Below are positions 54,194-62,697 of a DNA stretch of 64,000 nt, in pieces; the stretch's first letter is position 1; every line of letters starts with the position of its first letter. Below the pieces are notes generated by a model that did no database searches, was not told the DNA's origin, and worked only from the letters and a program-made list of their open reading frames with translations. This stretch comes from Photobacterium proteolyticum (GTDB taxonomy: Bacteria; Pseudomonadota; Gammaproteobacteria; Enterobacterales; Vibrionaceae). The stretch is taken from positions 18,205-82,204 of the forward strand of contig NZ_MJIL01000044.1 in the NCBI RefSeq assembly GCF_001939735.1, given 5' to 3'. A program made the position numbers and the translations under genes.

Positions 54194-54645
54194 ACGACTA
54201 TCTATAAATCAAGTCAATATTAACCCATCACCTCTGCAATTGGTAATTTTGATATTATTTAAGCAAGCTTATGATTTTCTACTAATAACCTGAAATATGT
54301 AACAAAACCATTACAAGGCGGCCTGTTTTAACGGCAAATTAACCACCAACTCTTACAAAAGCTTACATACAGGATCTATCGTCAGACAAATCGCCACTCC
54401 GCAGTCAATTACACCAGAACGTACCAACAAGACAGCTCATGATCAACCTAGAATCACAAATTAAAGAATAAACAACCAGATCAGTATGCTTTTATTACTT
54501 TTAAACTCGCTTACATTTCTTTATTCACGTCAATAGTACATTTATTGCATTAATGACCTTATTAATTCAACTGATTACAATTCCACAAAACATGGCTACC
54601 CGCCAGAATGAAAAAGCTCATCTAATCCAACAATAAAAAGAGAAA
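54194..54645. other. 452-bp AT-rich divergent region
   Basis: The region separates the response regulator gene from an unknown lipoprotein gene. It must hold both promoters. Several TTACA/TGTAA-like words occur near 54298-54370 (GTAACAAAACCATTACAA; CTTACAAAAGCTTACAT). Repeated TTACA words are reminiscent of OmpR-family operators, but no clear direct repeat was fixed. Confidence 0.35.
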
Positions 54646-55686
54646 ATGATGTATAAGAATGCCCGAAAACTCTCATATCTGGCCGTATCCTTAGCTGTAA
54701 TCTTTACAGCAGGCTGTAACAGTGACTCTGGTGGTAACTCAGGGGCAACACCGACCCCTACACCAACCAGCAGTACAAAGGTGGATGTCTTCAGCAATAT
54801 TTCTAACTGCAGTTCGGCTTCTGACGTCCCAAACTGTGGCTTCAAAAACGGAATTTATGTACTGAATATCGGCCCGAATGTCAGTTCAGCTCAACAAGAA
54901 CGCGTCATCACTCAGGTTAACAACCTGCTGAAATGGGCCCATGATGATGTTCGTAAACAGTTTGCTCAAAAACGGGTTGTGATCGGCGTAATTGAAAAAG
55001 AACCAGAGACTAACGAAGCACATAACCAGTTTGTACTTAAGCTTGCAGAAAACATGTACAGCAATGCTCAAGTGCTAGACGCAATTGAGCTCATTTACAC
55101 TAATATTGGCGGTAAAGACGAAACAACCTCAACTACCGCTTATCAAAAGCTACTTCAGGTTTTTGATTACTATGTTGATGGCGATAACCAAGCTCAAGTT
55201 GGCGCAGAACTAACCCAAAGTTATAGCGGTTTCAAAGTACTGATTAACAACAAAATGGGGACAGGCTCTCAGGCAGATGGCTACCTCAAATATGATGAGT
55301 GTAACTACGGTAACGGCCAGCTTGATAGCAACCGTATTGATGGGACACCAAATCCATGTACTGAAGGTGGCAGTACAACCAATGATGATGGTGAAGACAT
55401 TTCCAAAGGAAAGAAAGATCCCATCCACACCAAACCCATCAATCTTAACCCGGGTGCGCTACTGGGGTCACTCTATGAGTACAAAGTTGCACCAGCGAAT
55501 AAGAAATATCCCGGTGAACTAAAGGATGTAAACGGCGATCAATTTACAGGCATCGGAAAGGTTGCCAGCGGTGATACAGCATCCGCAAACTACCCATTCA
55601 ACTGGAGCAACCGAGGCTTTGCTCCGCTGAATGATTACCTGAACAAATGGTTCTTTACCAACAACACGCAAGTTCAAAATCATTAA
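54646..55686 (+). CDS. Uncharacterised lipoprotein (346 aa)
   Basis: A lipoprotein signal (YLAVSLAVIFTAGC, Cys24) is followed by a short Ser/Gly/Thr/Pro linker (SGGNSGATPTPTPTSS) and a ~300-residue domain with few charged clusters and several Asn/Gly/Tyr-rich loops, as in secreted or surface proteins. Four further cysteines could form disulfides (NCSSASDVPNCGF and DECNYGNG...NPCTEG). I do not recognise the family. It is divergent from the two-component genes and followed closely by a tiny ORF with a signal-peptide-like start. Confidence 0.75.
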   Translation: MMYKNARKLSYLAVSLAVIFTAGCNSDSGGNSGATPTPTPTSSTKVDVFSNISNCSSASDVPNCGFKNGIYVLNIGPNVSSAQQERVITQVNNLLKWAHDDVRKQFAQKRVVIGVIEKEPETNEAHNQFVLKLAENMYSNAQVLDAIELIYTNIGGKDETTSTTAYQKLLQVFDYYVDGDNQAQVGAELTQSYSGFKVLINNKMGTGSQADGYLKYDECNYGNGQLDSNRIDGTPNPCTEGGSTTNDDGEDISKGKKDPIHTKPINLNPGALLGSLYEYKVAPANKKYPGELKDVNGDQFTGIGKVASGDTASANYPFNWSNRGFAPLNDYLNKWFFTNNTQVQNH

Positions 55687-55704
55687 TTCGATCCGGACAC
55701 CACA

Positions 55705-55824
55705 ATGAAAAAGACAACAACAGCCCTGCTTTTGACCACTATGTCACTTACTGGCGGTAGCGGCTATTGCCAGTGCACTAAGCTGGCGTCCGGAAGAGTA
55801 ATCAGCCCACGAGACTATAAATAA
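55705..55824 (+). CDS. Tiny ORF with signal-peptide-like start (39 aa), possibly frameshifted
   Basis: The ATG at 55705, 18 bp after the lipoprotein stop, opens a frame for MKKTTTALLLTTMSLTGGSG followed by YCQCTKLASGRVISPRDYK. The first half looks like a signal peptide. If one base were removed near 55753 the hydrophobic run would continue as VAAIASALSWRPEE and end at a TAA, giving a more convincing exported peptide. The present sequence may therefore carry a frameshift. The ribosome-binding site is weak. Confidence 0.35.
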   Translation: MKKTTTALLLTTMSLTGGSGYCQCTKLASGRVISPRDYK

Positions 55825-55864
55825 CTTCGTGTAATTACTTATTATTAAAGCCAGTAATACCCTT

Positions 55865-55905
55865 GGCTCACACGCTAGATTAAAACCGTGTGAGCCTTTT
55901 CTTTT
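55865..55905 (+). terminator. Terminator after the lipoprotein unit
   Basis: GGCTCACAC and GTGTGAGCC pair around a 15-base loop, followed by TTTTCTTTTT. The stem is almost the same as the hairpin at 52083-52123. Confidence 0.88.
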
Positions 55906-55911
55906 TAGCCT

Positions 55912-56193
55912 CTACGAGTCATCGCAATCATCCAGCTCCACTTCGGTCAACCCATCTGGCGTCTGGTTATAACCAAAGATGCCACTTTCAGTAATAAACA
56001 CGGCTTTCATACGCTCTACGTTCAACTCAACCAACAATAAAATAAGCTTCTGACGGCTGAAAATCTTATCTGGTGAGAAGCGCCAGCCGATACTATGAAA
56101 GCCTTCTCCTTCATTCATCGCTCTTAGCACACCACTCTCTGGCATCGATTCTTCTGAAGCGAGAGGCTTATTATGACCATTTAGTACTGTCAC
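55912..56193 (-). pseudogene. CobW C-terminal domain remnant (93 aa)
   Basis: The sequence GWRFSPDKIFSRQKLILLLV with ERMKAVFITESGIFGYN and ELDDCDDS resembles the C-terminal domain of CobW/YeiR metal-chaperone GTPases. The N-terminal GTPase part (Walker A, Walker B) is absent and the DNA upstream is the terminator of another gene. The ORF starts with GTG and no clear ribosome-binding site. It is best seen as the surviving 3' end of a longer gene, although a free-standing CobW C-terminal domain cannot be ruled out. Confidence 0.6.
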
Positions 56194-56226
56194 TAATTTC
56201 TAGCTCACCTAAATGTATTAAACCCC

Positions 56227-56251
56227 AAAAGGGCTGACACTTGGCCAGCCC
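56227..56251 (-). terminator. Terminator of the VOC gene
   Basis: On the minus strand GGGCTG and CAGCCC pair, followed by TTTT. Confidence 0.7.
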
Positions 56252-56270
56252 ATCTCTACATTTTTATCTA

Positions 56271-56756
56271 TTACTCATAGTCAGATGAGTATGTCTCTTC
56301 ATACGTATGAGAGTACAACTCGAAAAGATTGCCAAACGGGTCTTCCAAGTACACCATTTTCGCAGGTTTGCTATCATCCTCCGGGTGGTAGCGCATAATA
56401 TCCATGCGTACTTTTCCGCCAAACTTTTCAGTACGCTCGATAGCACCCTGGAAGTCATCAGTCTGAAGGCAAAAATGGAAGATGCCGATACGAGAGAAAT
56501 CAACGTTATGGCGCTCCTGGCGCTCCTTCATTTCAAACAACTCAACGCCAATACCGTCAGTCGTGACAAGGTGCGCAATGTTAAACCCTTTAAAACCTTC
56601 GCCAAAAACGGCCACACACATTCTGCCGATTGCTGTTTCACGCTCTTCTTCAACTTTGGTATTGCCCATAACGACTTCAAGGCTAAGTGCATTGGTATAA
56701 AACTCAACAGCTTTATCCATATCGCCGACCATAATACCCACATGATTCATTTTCAT
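56271..56756 (-). CDS. VOC-family (glyoxalase/dioxygenase fold) protein
   Basis: The 161-residue protein has the vicinal-oxygen-chelate repeats: NHVGIMVGDMDKAVEFYTNA at the N-terminus, ELFEM mid-protein, FHFCLQTDDFQGAIERTEKF, and VYLEDPFGNLFELY near the end. The His and Glu residues are in the usual metal-ligand positions (His in NHV, Glu in VELFE, His in FHF, Glu in FELY). Reaction unknown: glyoxalase, epimerase or dioxygenase activity are all possible. ATG 56756 has GGGGT six bases upstream. Confidence 0.85.
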   Translation of the reverse strand: MKMNHVGIMVGDMDKAVEFYTNALSLEVVMGNTKVEEERETAIGRMCVAVFGEGFKGFNIAHLVTTDGIGVELFEMKERQERHNVDFSRIGIFHFCLQTDDFQGAIERTEKFGGKVRMDIMRYHPEDDSKPAKMVYLEDPFGNLFELYSHTYEETYSSDYE

Positions 56757-56849
56757 AACGTACCCCAAACTCGGTTGATTAAATCGTCACTTGTTTTGAT
56801 GGGGTCATTATATAGTGCCATTGATATAACCTAAAATTATCAATAATTA

Positions 56850-57752
56850 TTAAAATAATAACTTAATTTTATTATCAACAATGGAGACTGGAAGCACCTC
56901 GGCAACTTCATTGTCCAGCTGTGCCAGCACGCTGTTGTAACCATAGCGAGGCTGCCATCCGAGCACCTGTTGTGCCTGCGATGAGTCGTATACCCGATCG
57001 AGCGTTTTGGGCAATGTCCATCCCCGACGCTGAAACGCCGCGGCGAGTTCAGGCTCGTACTGGCTGATCACGGCATCAGCCTGCTGATATAACGATGAAC
57101 AGTCCTGGCGGCGGAACGGTGTTTTTGCCGACAGGATATAGCGGTTAAAACCCTCAGGACGTGTATTAATGGCACATCCATGGGCCGAGGCGACATCTCT
57201 GGCATCGATACCACGGGTCAGGCGATAGACGGCCATCATATCGGCGGGTTCGGGAAAGCACCGCGACATCTGTAACACGGTAACAGGCAGTGAGGTCTCC
57301 CTTGAGATACGCTGTAGCAGGTTCTCAGCCTGGATTTTGGTACGATGGTAGACGGTTCTTGGCTGCGGTGTCACTGTTTCGGTGATCCAACCGGTTCGGC
57401 CATTTGGCGTCGACGCATAACCGTATAGTGCGGTCGTACTAGTATAAATAAAGTGGCTGATGCCAAGCTCGATCCCCATTGTGACTAATTGCTCTGTCAC
57501 CTCTATGTTGATCTCGGCAAACTCTTGATCAGAGCGTAAGCCGACATGGGGCGCATGCAAAGATGCCGCATGCACAATGACATTAACCCCTTGCAGTGCC
57601 GAGCGAACAAAGTCGCGATCCCGAAAATCGCCAACAAAGTCGGCCGTTGAGCAGGGGACCATATCCAGTCCCACTACCTGGTGATGACGCATTAGGTGGA
57701 TATAGATATGACGTCCAATCCGACCGGCAGAGCCGGTAACTAAAATTTTCAT
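56850..57752 (-). CDS. NAD-dependent epimerase/dehydratase (extended SDR)
   Basis: The 300-residue protein has the nucleotide-binding motif VTGSAGRIGRH at the N-terminus and the active-site pair YHRTK (near residue 134) with a preceding STTALYG. These define extended short-chain dehydrogenases that act on sugar nucleotides or similar alcohols. A YdcZ-type membrane protein gene lies 39 bp upstream on the same strand, so the two probably form an operon. The divergent LysR gene is the likely regulator. Confidence 0.85.
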   Translation of the reverse strand: MKILVTGSAGRIGRHIYIHLMRHHQVVGLDMVPCSTADFVGDFRDRDFVRSALQGVNVIVHAASLHAPHVGLRSDQEFAEINIEVTEQLVTMGIELGISHFIYTSTTALYGYASTPNGRTGWITETVTPQPRTVYHRTKIQAENLLQRISRETSLPVTVLQMSRCFPEPADMMAVYRLTRGIDARDVASAHGCAINTRPEGFNRYILSAKTPFRRQDCSSLYQQADAVISQYEPELAAAFQRRGWTLPKTLDRVYDSSQAQQVLGWQPRYGYNSVLAQLDNEVAEVLPVSIVDNKIKLLF

Positions 57753-57791
57753 AATTGACTAGGGCGTGTTGATAGACAGGAATGGCGGCAA

Positions 57792-58229
57792 TTATCGAAT
57801 GACGAGATAGGCACCGGCAAATAAAAGTGCGATACCAAGCATCCGATACATCTCTAGCCCTCGAGCAATCGTGCCGAAAGCACCCAGATAATCAATAACG
57901 ACACCCGCAAGAAGCTGGCCGACAATGATTAAGGTGATGGCAGAAACGGCACCAAGTTTCGGGATGGTGTGGCTAATAGACAGATACAATACCAGGCCAA
58001 AGGCTCCGCAGCCCAACATATACCATGGCAGTTCACGCCATTGGGCGATATCTTCTCCCCGTCGGGAGAGCAGGAGGATCAGCGAGGCGATTAATCCGCC
58101 CAGATGGACGATAAAGCTGCTTGCCGCGCCACCGACACGTTGTGACATGGCGCCTGCGATCGGGGCCTGGGTGCCAACGGCGATCCCGCCGAGCAAACCG
58201 ATACCAATCGTTAATGCCAGTTCAAACAT
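57792..58229 (-). CDS. DMT-superfamily membrane protein, YdcZ/DUF606-like
   Basis: The 145-residue protein has five hydrophobic helices and the start LTIGIGLLGGIAVGTQAPIA typical of YdcZ (DUF606). These half-size relatives of drug/metabolite transporters probably work as dimers. AAGGAGG precedes the ATG. It is the first gene of the presumed operon with the SDR gene, divergent from LysR. Confidence 0.85.
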   Translation of the reverse strand: MFELALTIGIGLLGGIAVGTQAPIAGAMSQRVGGAASSFIVHLGGLIASLILLLSRRGEDIAQWRELPWYMLGCGAFGLVLYLSISHTIPKLGAVSAITLIIVGQLLAGVVIDYLGAFGTIARGLEMYRMLGIALLFAGAYLVIR

Positions 58230-58399
58230 AATTCCTCCTTCTGGGTAGCTCTGTGCTCAGCGTGTACTGAGGTAATTTTATTCGTGATACGTGGACGATG
58301 TTTGTCGTCATTAGAAGTGTAGAAAAATAGATGTATGAACAAAAATGGTTTAAATTCACCATATGTATTCCCAGCAAGAATAGATAAGGAATTAATGAG

Positions 58400-59362
58400 A
58401 TGTCTTTTGAGAAATTAGCGAGACTCGATCTAAATCTGCTGGTTTGCCTGCATGTTCTGCTGGAGCATAACAATGTCAGCAAGGCGTCCGAGCATCTGAA
58501 TCTGAGCCAGTCGGCGATCAGCAAAAGCTTGGCCAGGCTCAGAGAGCTATTTGACGATCCGTTACTGCAACGTGCCGGTTACGGTATGGAGCCAACACCC
58601 CGGGCCAAAGAGCTGAAACCTATGCTGGCAAAACTATTGTTTGACATCGAAAAGATGACAGCACCCACGACGTTTGAGCCATCGCAAAGTACACGAAGCT
58701 TTCAGATGGCGGTAGTCGAAAGTATCTATACCCTGCTGTTTCCCCATTTTATTGGTGAAGTATTCTCAACCGCTCCCCATCTCACTATTGATACCTGTAA
58801 CTGGGGCTCTGATACGTTCGGGCAACTTCAAAGAGGCGAGCTGGATTTTGCCATTACAGGCAAGGATCTAAACCCGGAAGATGCAGAGCGTACACTCACC
58901 CCGCCCAAAGGAATACTCTCTGCCGAGCTGTATCAGGACAAACTGTGCTGCATCGTCAACTCGCGTCACCCGGTGCTGTCAGAAAAATGGGATTTAGAGG
59001 CCTACATTGCCCAGCGGCATATAGTGACTAAATACTATAAAAATGAACGCTGGTTGTTAGATGTCAAACTAGCAGAAAGCCAGCTGGAGCGGGATGTTGC
59101 CCTGTTCGTGCCCGATTTTAATAGCGCGGCGGAATTGTGCAGCCACACCGATTTGATCCTGACCGCGCCCAGTCTATATGCCAGCCATATTGCCACCCAG
59201 TTGGATTTGACGGTGATCCCTCTGCCCTATCCGCTTCCCCCACTCTCCTATACGCTTTTCTGGCATGAAAACAGGGAGAATGATCTAGCCCACCTCTGGT
59301 TAAAGAAACTCTTGATATCCCGTTGCCAGAAACTGGCGGCAGAGCCAAAAGTATCACCTTGA
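58400..59362 (+). CDS. LysR-family transcriptional regulator
   Basis: The N-terminal winged HTH (DLNLLVCLHVLLEHNNVSKA, SEHLNLSQSAISKSLARLRE) and a ~220-residue inducer-binding domain are typical; the HTH resembles the NodD/LeuO branch. It is divergent from the YdcZ-SDR operon, with 170 bp between, and most likely controls it. The effector is unknown. Confidence 0.9.
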   Translation: MSFEKLARLDLNLLVCLHVLLEHNNVSKASEHLNLSQSAISKSLARLRELFDDPLLQRAGYGMEPTPRAKELKPMLAKLLFDIEKMTAPTTFEPSQSTRSFQMAVVESIYTLLFPHFIGEVFSTAPHLTIDTCNWGSDTFGQLQRGELDFAITGKDLNPEDAERTLTPPKGILSAELYQDKLCCIVNSRHPVLSEKWDLEAYIAQRHIVTKYYKNERWLLDVKLAESQLERDVALFVPDFNSAAELCSHTDLILTAPSLYASHIATQLDLTVIPLPYPLPPLSYTLFWHENRENDLAHLWLKKLLISRCQKLAAEPKVSP

Positions 59363-59502
59363 CCAAAGCCATCTTTAATCACATCGATAACCGGATTAGA
59401 GCGCAATTGAGACAACCTATAATCGGTTAAAAGGGTTCCTATGCCTCAATACAGCTGTCTCGGTGTTGCTTTGTATACTGCCGAATGTCCATTTTTTCCT
59501 TG

Positions 59503-60102
59503 TCAGGCTTTTTCTACAATAAGGTAAGCATGAAGCTCTGGGTGTTGATCAAACTCTAAGTGCCTGATAACACAGCCAAGCTCAATAAATAGCTGCAAGA
59601 AACTATTCGTACCCAGCGATGAGTAGTACACCTCGGGCCCCATAAAGCTATCGGTGTGATAGCCTTCGTTAGCAGTACCACCAAAAGAAAAGATAAACAC
59701 CCCACCCACATTCAGGCTTGCGACGATTTTGGTAAGCACATTGCGTTGCTCAGCCAAAGGTATGTGCCAGATACTGTCCCATGCCGTGATAAAATCGTAC
59801 TTTTCATCCAGTGAATACTCGCAAATATCTGCCTGAACAAAATTAATGTTCGGGTGCCGCTTACGAGCAATGTCCAACATGTCTGCTGATACATCTATAC
59901 CAGAGGGGCTAAAGCCCTCGTCTAACAGCAACTCGATAAACCGCCCCGTGCAACCACAACCGATATCTAACGCATTCCCACGCCCCTTGGCAAAAGTAAT
60001 CGCTCTCTTGTGCTGTTCAATACCATTGTTGATATCAAAGTCATTACTTTCCCAAAGATGAGTAATTTGGTTATATGCTTTTCCTATCTCTGTTGGTTTC
60101 AC
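59503..60102 (-). CDS. Class I SAM-dependent methyltransferase
   Basis: The 199-residue protein has motif I (ALDIGCGCTGRFIELLLDEG), an acidic residue in GIDVSADML, and YDFITAWDSIWHIPL as motif post-II. It belongs to the UbiE-like small-molecule group; its substrate is unknown. GTG 60102 is chosen because AAGGAG lies eight bases upstream. An upstream ATG would add 12 residues read from the intergenic repeat-like DNA. It is the last of several small minus-strand genes that resemble integron cassettes. Confidence 0.82.
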   Translation of the reverse strand: MKPTEIGKAYNQITHLWESNDFDINNGIEQHKRAITFAKGRGNALDIGCGCTGRFIELLLDEGFSPSGIDVSADMLDIARKRHPNINFVQADICEYSLDEKYDFITAWDSIWHIPLAEQRNVLTKIVASLNVGGVFIFSFGGTANEGYHTDSFMGPEVYYSSLGTNSFLQLFIELGCVIRHLEFDQHPELHAYLIVEKA

Positions 60103-60204
60103 TCGAAAATCTCCTTGAGGCCTAATACCAAACATCATTTGCGCGACAGTGAGCGAACCAGGTACACCGCACTTTATTACATAGCCGATAAGTACAACCG
60201 GACG

Positions 60205-60702
60205 CTAGGGTTGTTGTACGAAGCTGAAACCTGACGGATAAGAATGAAGCCCATCAAAATCGGCCTTACTTAGCACTACGCCTTTAGATTTTGCTATCGC
60301 ATATACCATACTGATATGAAAGTAAAAATTAGGAAGTATATACTGATGGATGAACGCTGGTTGAGACAAGTTTATTTCAGCAAACCCCGCTTTGTCAGTA
60401 ACGGTTATCTGGCTATTCAGATTGTTGACTTCTCTTGACTCATCAAGGTAGTTGAGTGTTTTCGATATTTGTTCCAGAACAGCTGTCTTATCAACGCCTT
60501 CACTATCAAATGAAACAACGTCAAGTCCCAATAAAGGACAATAACCCCGTAATGCAAAGTTTGTCGCTATCTTTGCATTCATCGCTAACGAAAACATGTC
60601 ATCGGTTAAAGACGCCGAAAAATCGTCCTGTGGGATTTTTGTGACAATTATCTCGAGCTGCTTTAAATAATGCTGAAATAACGATTTGATACTTATATCC
60701 AC
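60205..60702 (-). CDS. DUF1993-family protein
   Basis: The 165-residue sequence matches DUF1993: helical bundle start (FQHYLKQLEIIVTKIPQDDF), a conserved LPNFYFHISMVYAIAKSKGV and GLHSYPSGFS near the end. The fold is expected to be DinB-like, a helical bundle; no activity is known. GTG 60702 has CAGGAG five bases upstream and lies 13 bases from the end of the attC-like palindrome, as for a cassette gene. Confidence 0.83.
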   Translation of the reverse strand: MDISIKSLFQHYLKQLEIIVTKIPQDDFSASLTDDMFSLAMNAKIATNFALRGYCPLLGLDVVSFDSEGVDKTAVLEQISKTLNYLDESREVNNLNSQITVTDKAGFAEINLSQPAFIHQYILPNFYFHISMVYAIAKSKGVVLSKADFDGLHSYPSGFSFVQQP

Positions 60703-60714
60703 TTTTACTCCTGA

Positions 60715-60820
60715 GCCCTAACACAAGCAATATGGTGTGCCCCTCTAAACCACCAAAACACTCCGAACTATACATCCAGCGCCTATGAGTGTGGCGGGTT
60801 GCCTTGATTGCTTAGTTAGC
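60715..60820 (-). repeat. attC-like imperfect palindrome
   Basis: In the direction of the genes, the site begins GCTAACTAAGCAAT and ends ATTGCTTGTGTTAGGGC. Further inside, AACCCGCCACACTC pairs with GAGTGTTTTGGTGGTT. The outer arms resemble the R'' (RYYYAAC) and R' (GTTRRRY) boxes of integron attC sites, though not exactly at every consensus position. The R'' box overlaps the stop codon of the GNAT gene, and the R' box is followed within 20 bases by the next gene's start. Both are usual in integron cassettes. Confidence 0.55.
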
Positions 60821-61279
60821 TATTTTTTCCATAACAAAGTTACAGAGCTTTTGACCTCTTACTTCAACGAGTTGTTCTTGAACAACAGAAAAGCCAAAAC
60901 GCTCGTAAAATGGTCTCGCAGTTATACTGACTTCTGAATAGAATCGCGTGATGCCTACTTGCTTGCCAGAGGCAAACACATGCTCCATTAATGCTCTTCC
61001 AACACCTTGCCCTTGGCATTTATGATGGCAGAAGAAATGGTCAATGAGTCCGTTGCTTTGTAGATCCGTATAACCGACTACATTTCCATTGATTTCTGCA
61101 ACAAAAGGGTCAAGACTTTTCATCCGTTTTTTCCAAACATCAAAGTCAAATGATTCTGGTGCCCACGCTTCTACCTGCTCCTGGGAATAATCACGGGAAT
61201 TGATATGTAGTACAGTGTGGAAAAATATATCCCATAATGCTCTCGCGTCACTTTCTTTATAGTTTCGAATTATTACCAT
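60812..61279 (-). CDS. GNAT-family N-acetyltransferase
   Basis: The 155-residue protein has the GNAT acetyl-CoA loop QGQGVGRALMEHV and the C-terminal ARPFYERFGFSVV motif. ATG 61279 is chosen because GAGGAA lies upstream. Small GNATs are common in integron cassettes. The substrate cannot be predicted. Its stop codon is inside the attC-like site. Confidence 0.87.
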   Translation of the reverse strand: MVIIRNYKESDARALWDIFFHTVLHINSRDYSQEQVEAWAPESFDFDVWKKRMKSLDPFVAEINGNVVGYTDLQSNGLIDHFFCHHKCQGQGVGRALMEHVFASGKQVGITRFYSEVSITARPFYERFGFSVVQEQLVEVRGQKLCNFVMEKIAN

Positions 61280-61367
61280 TGATGATTCCTCAACTCGGTA
61301 AACACCTGCGATAATGTGCGCTACGCAAAGCCGACGAGTGTCATGGGACACCTGAAGTGCTTAGCGC

Positions 61368-61883
61368 CTATTCTACATGCTTATGAACAAAGTCGTTTAA
61401 TTCTGAAACTGTCTGAACTATGTATACCGTTTTGCTGTTCGACTTTTCTCTTAGCCTACGCATGAAGTCGTCGTTCCAGAATTTAGGGCATAGCCTTAAT
61501 ACTTTGTAGCTTTCCAAAGTACCTTTCAACACTGAGCTACCATCAGGCCAACCTTCAGGTTTTACGACGAGCCCTTTTAGAAGTCGCTTGGTGACAAACC
61601 AGTAGCTAGTCAGGTATGGCAGATCAATGTAAACCAAGGTGTCAGCCGCTTCCAAACGCTTATTAAATGAATCCATGGGGCCGAACCCATCAATTATCCA
61701 GCTGTCAGAAGACAAGATGTTTTGGTGTGCTTCATCGAATGCCTTGCGTTCTACTTGTTCACCATTCTTCTTATACACTATTGAATCTAGTTGGTATAAC
61801 TGTATCCCAGTCACTGACGCAAGCGCTTTGCTCATAGTGGATTTTCCGCTGCCGGGCTTACCGAAAACTGCAATTTTCTTCAT
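61368..61883 (-). CDS. P-loop kinase-like protein (topology-modulation/FlaR-like)
   Basis: The 171-residue protein starts with Walker A (KKIAVFGKPGSGKSTMSKAL) and continues like adenylate-kinase-fold proteins named topology modulation protein (IQLYQLDSIVYKK, then WIIDGFGPMD and LVYIDLPYLTSYWF). It probably phosphorylates a small molecule or nucleotide; the true substrate is unknown. GGAAGGAGA precedes the ATG. It is the first of the small cassette-like genes on this strand. Confidence 0.85.
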   Translation of the reverse strand: MKKIAVFGKPGSGKSTMSKALASVTGIQLYQLDSIVYKKNGEQVERKAFDEAHQNILSSDSWIIDGFGPMDSFNKRLEAADTLVYIDLPYLTSYWFVTKRLLKGLVVKPEGWPDGSSVLKGTLESYKVLRLCPKFWNDDFMRRLREKSNSKTVYIVQTVSELNDFVHKHVE

Positions 61884-61930
61884 GATATCTCCTTCCAATG
61901 AGAGTAATCCCATGAGGCAGATACAGAAAA

Positions 61931-61949
61931 CCCACCTCTTCTGGGTGGG
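61931..61949 (-). terminator. Terminator upstream of the P-loop gene
   Basis: On the minus strand CCCACC and GGTGGG pair around CAGAAGA, followed by TTTTCT. Confidence 0.7.
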
Positions 61950-62090
61950 CTCGACAAATAAAACGCATCAACAATCCCACCATTCCTATGGAATGATGAT
62001 AATTCGTACTTGGTAGTGCGTGATATTCGTTTTCATGCAATCATCGTCATATATGGAAATCTGATTGTCAATCAGTAATTTTTTTGAAAA

Positions 62091-62112
62091 CTAGGGAGGC
62101 TTTCACCTCCCT
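62091..62112 (-). terminator. Terminator after DUF4242 gene
   Basis: On the minus strand AGGGAGG and CCTCCCT pair around TGAAAG, followed by a T-rich stretch. Confidence 0.82.
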
Positions 62113-62127
62113 ATATCTAAGTCCGCT

Positions 62128-62367
62128 TCATTCGCGTGTTGACTGAACTTCGCAGACCCAATCGCATTTAATTCCTGCCTTCTCATGATGCTTATGGATC
62201 GCTTCTGCATTCGGGGCATCTAAAACACAATATATCTTGTTGTCTTTCTCGCTAAACAAGATGTCATGATGAGTTACCCCGAATTCATCTGGGGCCGCAT
62301 TTTGTAACTTCTTCAGCTCATCTGCGGTGAATGGTTCCATTGGATGAGTATCTATGAACTTAGGCAT
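62128..62367 (-). CDS. DUF4242-like small protein
   Basis: The 79-residue protein matches DUF4242 in its N-terminal KFIDTHPMEPFTADELKKLQ, central DILFSEKDNKIYCVLDAPN and HHEKAGIKCDWVCEV near the end. Some relatives have been annotated as nickel-binding. Several His residues could bind metal. GGAGG lies eight bases before ATG 62367; a GTG or ATG nine bases upstream is less likely. A terminator follows. Confidence 0.78.
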   Translation of the reverse strand: MPKFIDTHPMEPFTADELKKLQNAAPDEFGVTHHDILFSEKDNKIYCVLDAPNAEAIHKHHEKAGIKCDWVCEVQSTRE

Positions 62368-62697
62368 TATTTTCACCTCCTCCCGCCTGAATAATACAGA
62401 TCTTACGAGCGCCTAGCGGCGGAAGATGAAAGGCGTTCTACTCTTGTTTCCTATAACGTCTGTACTCCCGTTAGAACAACTATAGAAAGGATATGAGATA
62501 TAAGCGAACATGTTATTTTTCAAGACATTATCTAATGCGCAACCTATTTCAAAAAACATCGTTTACAAAGCTATCGTAAAACGAGATGCCGAACATCCGT
62601 GGATATTTGAAGTCGTTGTGATGAGATTTCTAAACTCTATTCTGGCAATATCTCACCCAAACATGCAAACTATTCTCATTATCACCATGAGGTAAAT
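62368..62697. other. 330-bp intergenic region
   Basis: The region holds the promoters of the divergent DUF4242 and SDR-like genes. GCGCCTAGCGGCG near 62409 and CCCGTTAGAACAAC near 62467 are faintly reminiscent of degraded attC ends, but no symmetry joins them. A 61-codon plus-strand frame (62510-62695) lacks a good ribosome-binding site and is not called. Confidence 0.35.

Noticed and set aside
61280..61367. Second attC site after the P-loop gene
   Set aside because: GCGCTA/TAGCGC and GTGTC/GACAC arms exist, but the ends lack an AAC/GTT core and the symmetry is poor.
62510..62695. 61-codon plus-strand frame before the SDR-like gene
   Set aside because: Weak ribosome-binding site, hydrophobic mixture unlike a signal or membrane protein, lies in a promoter region.
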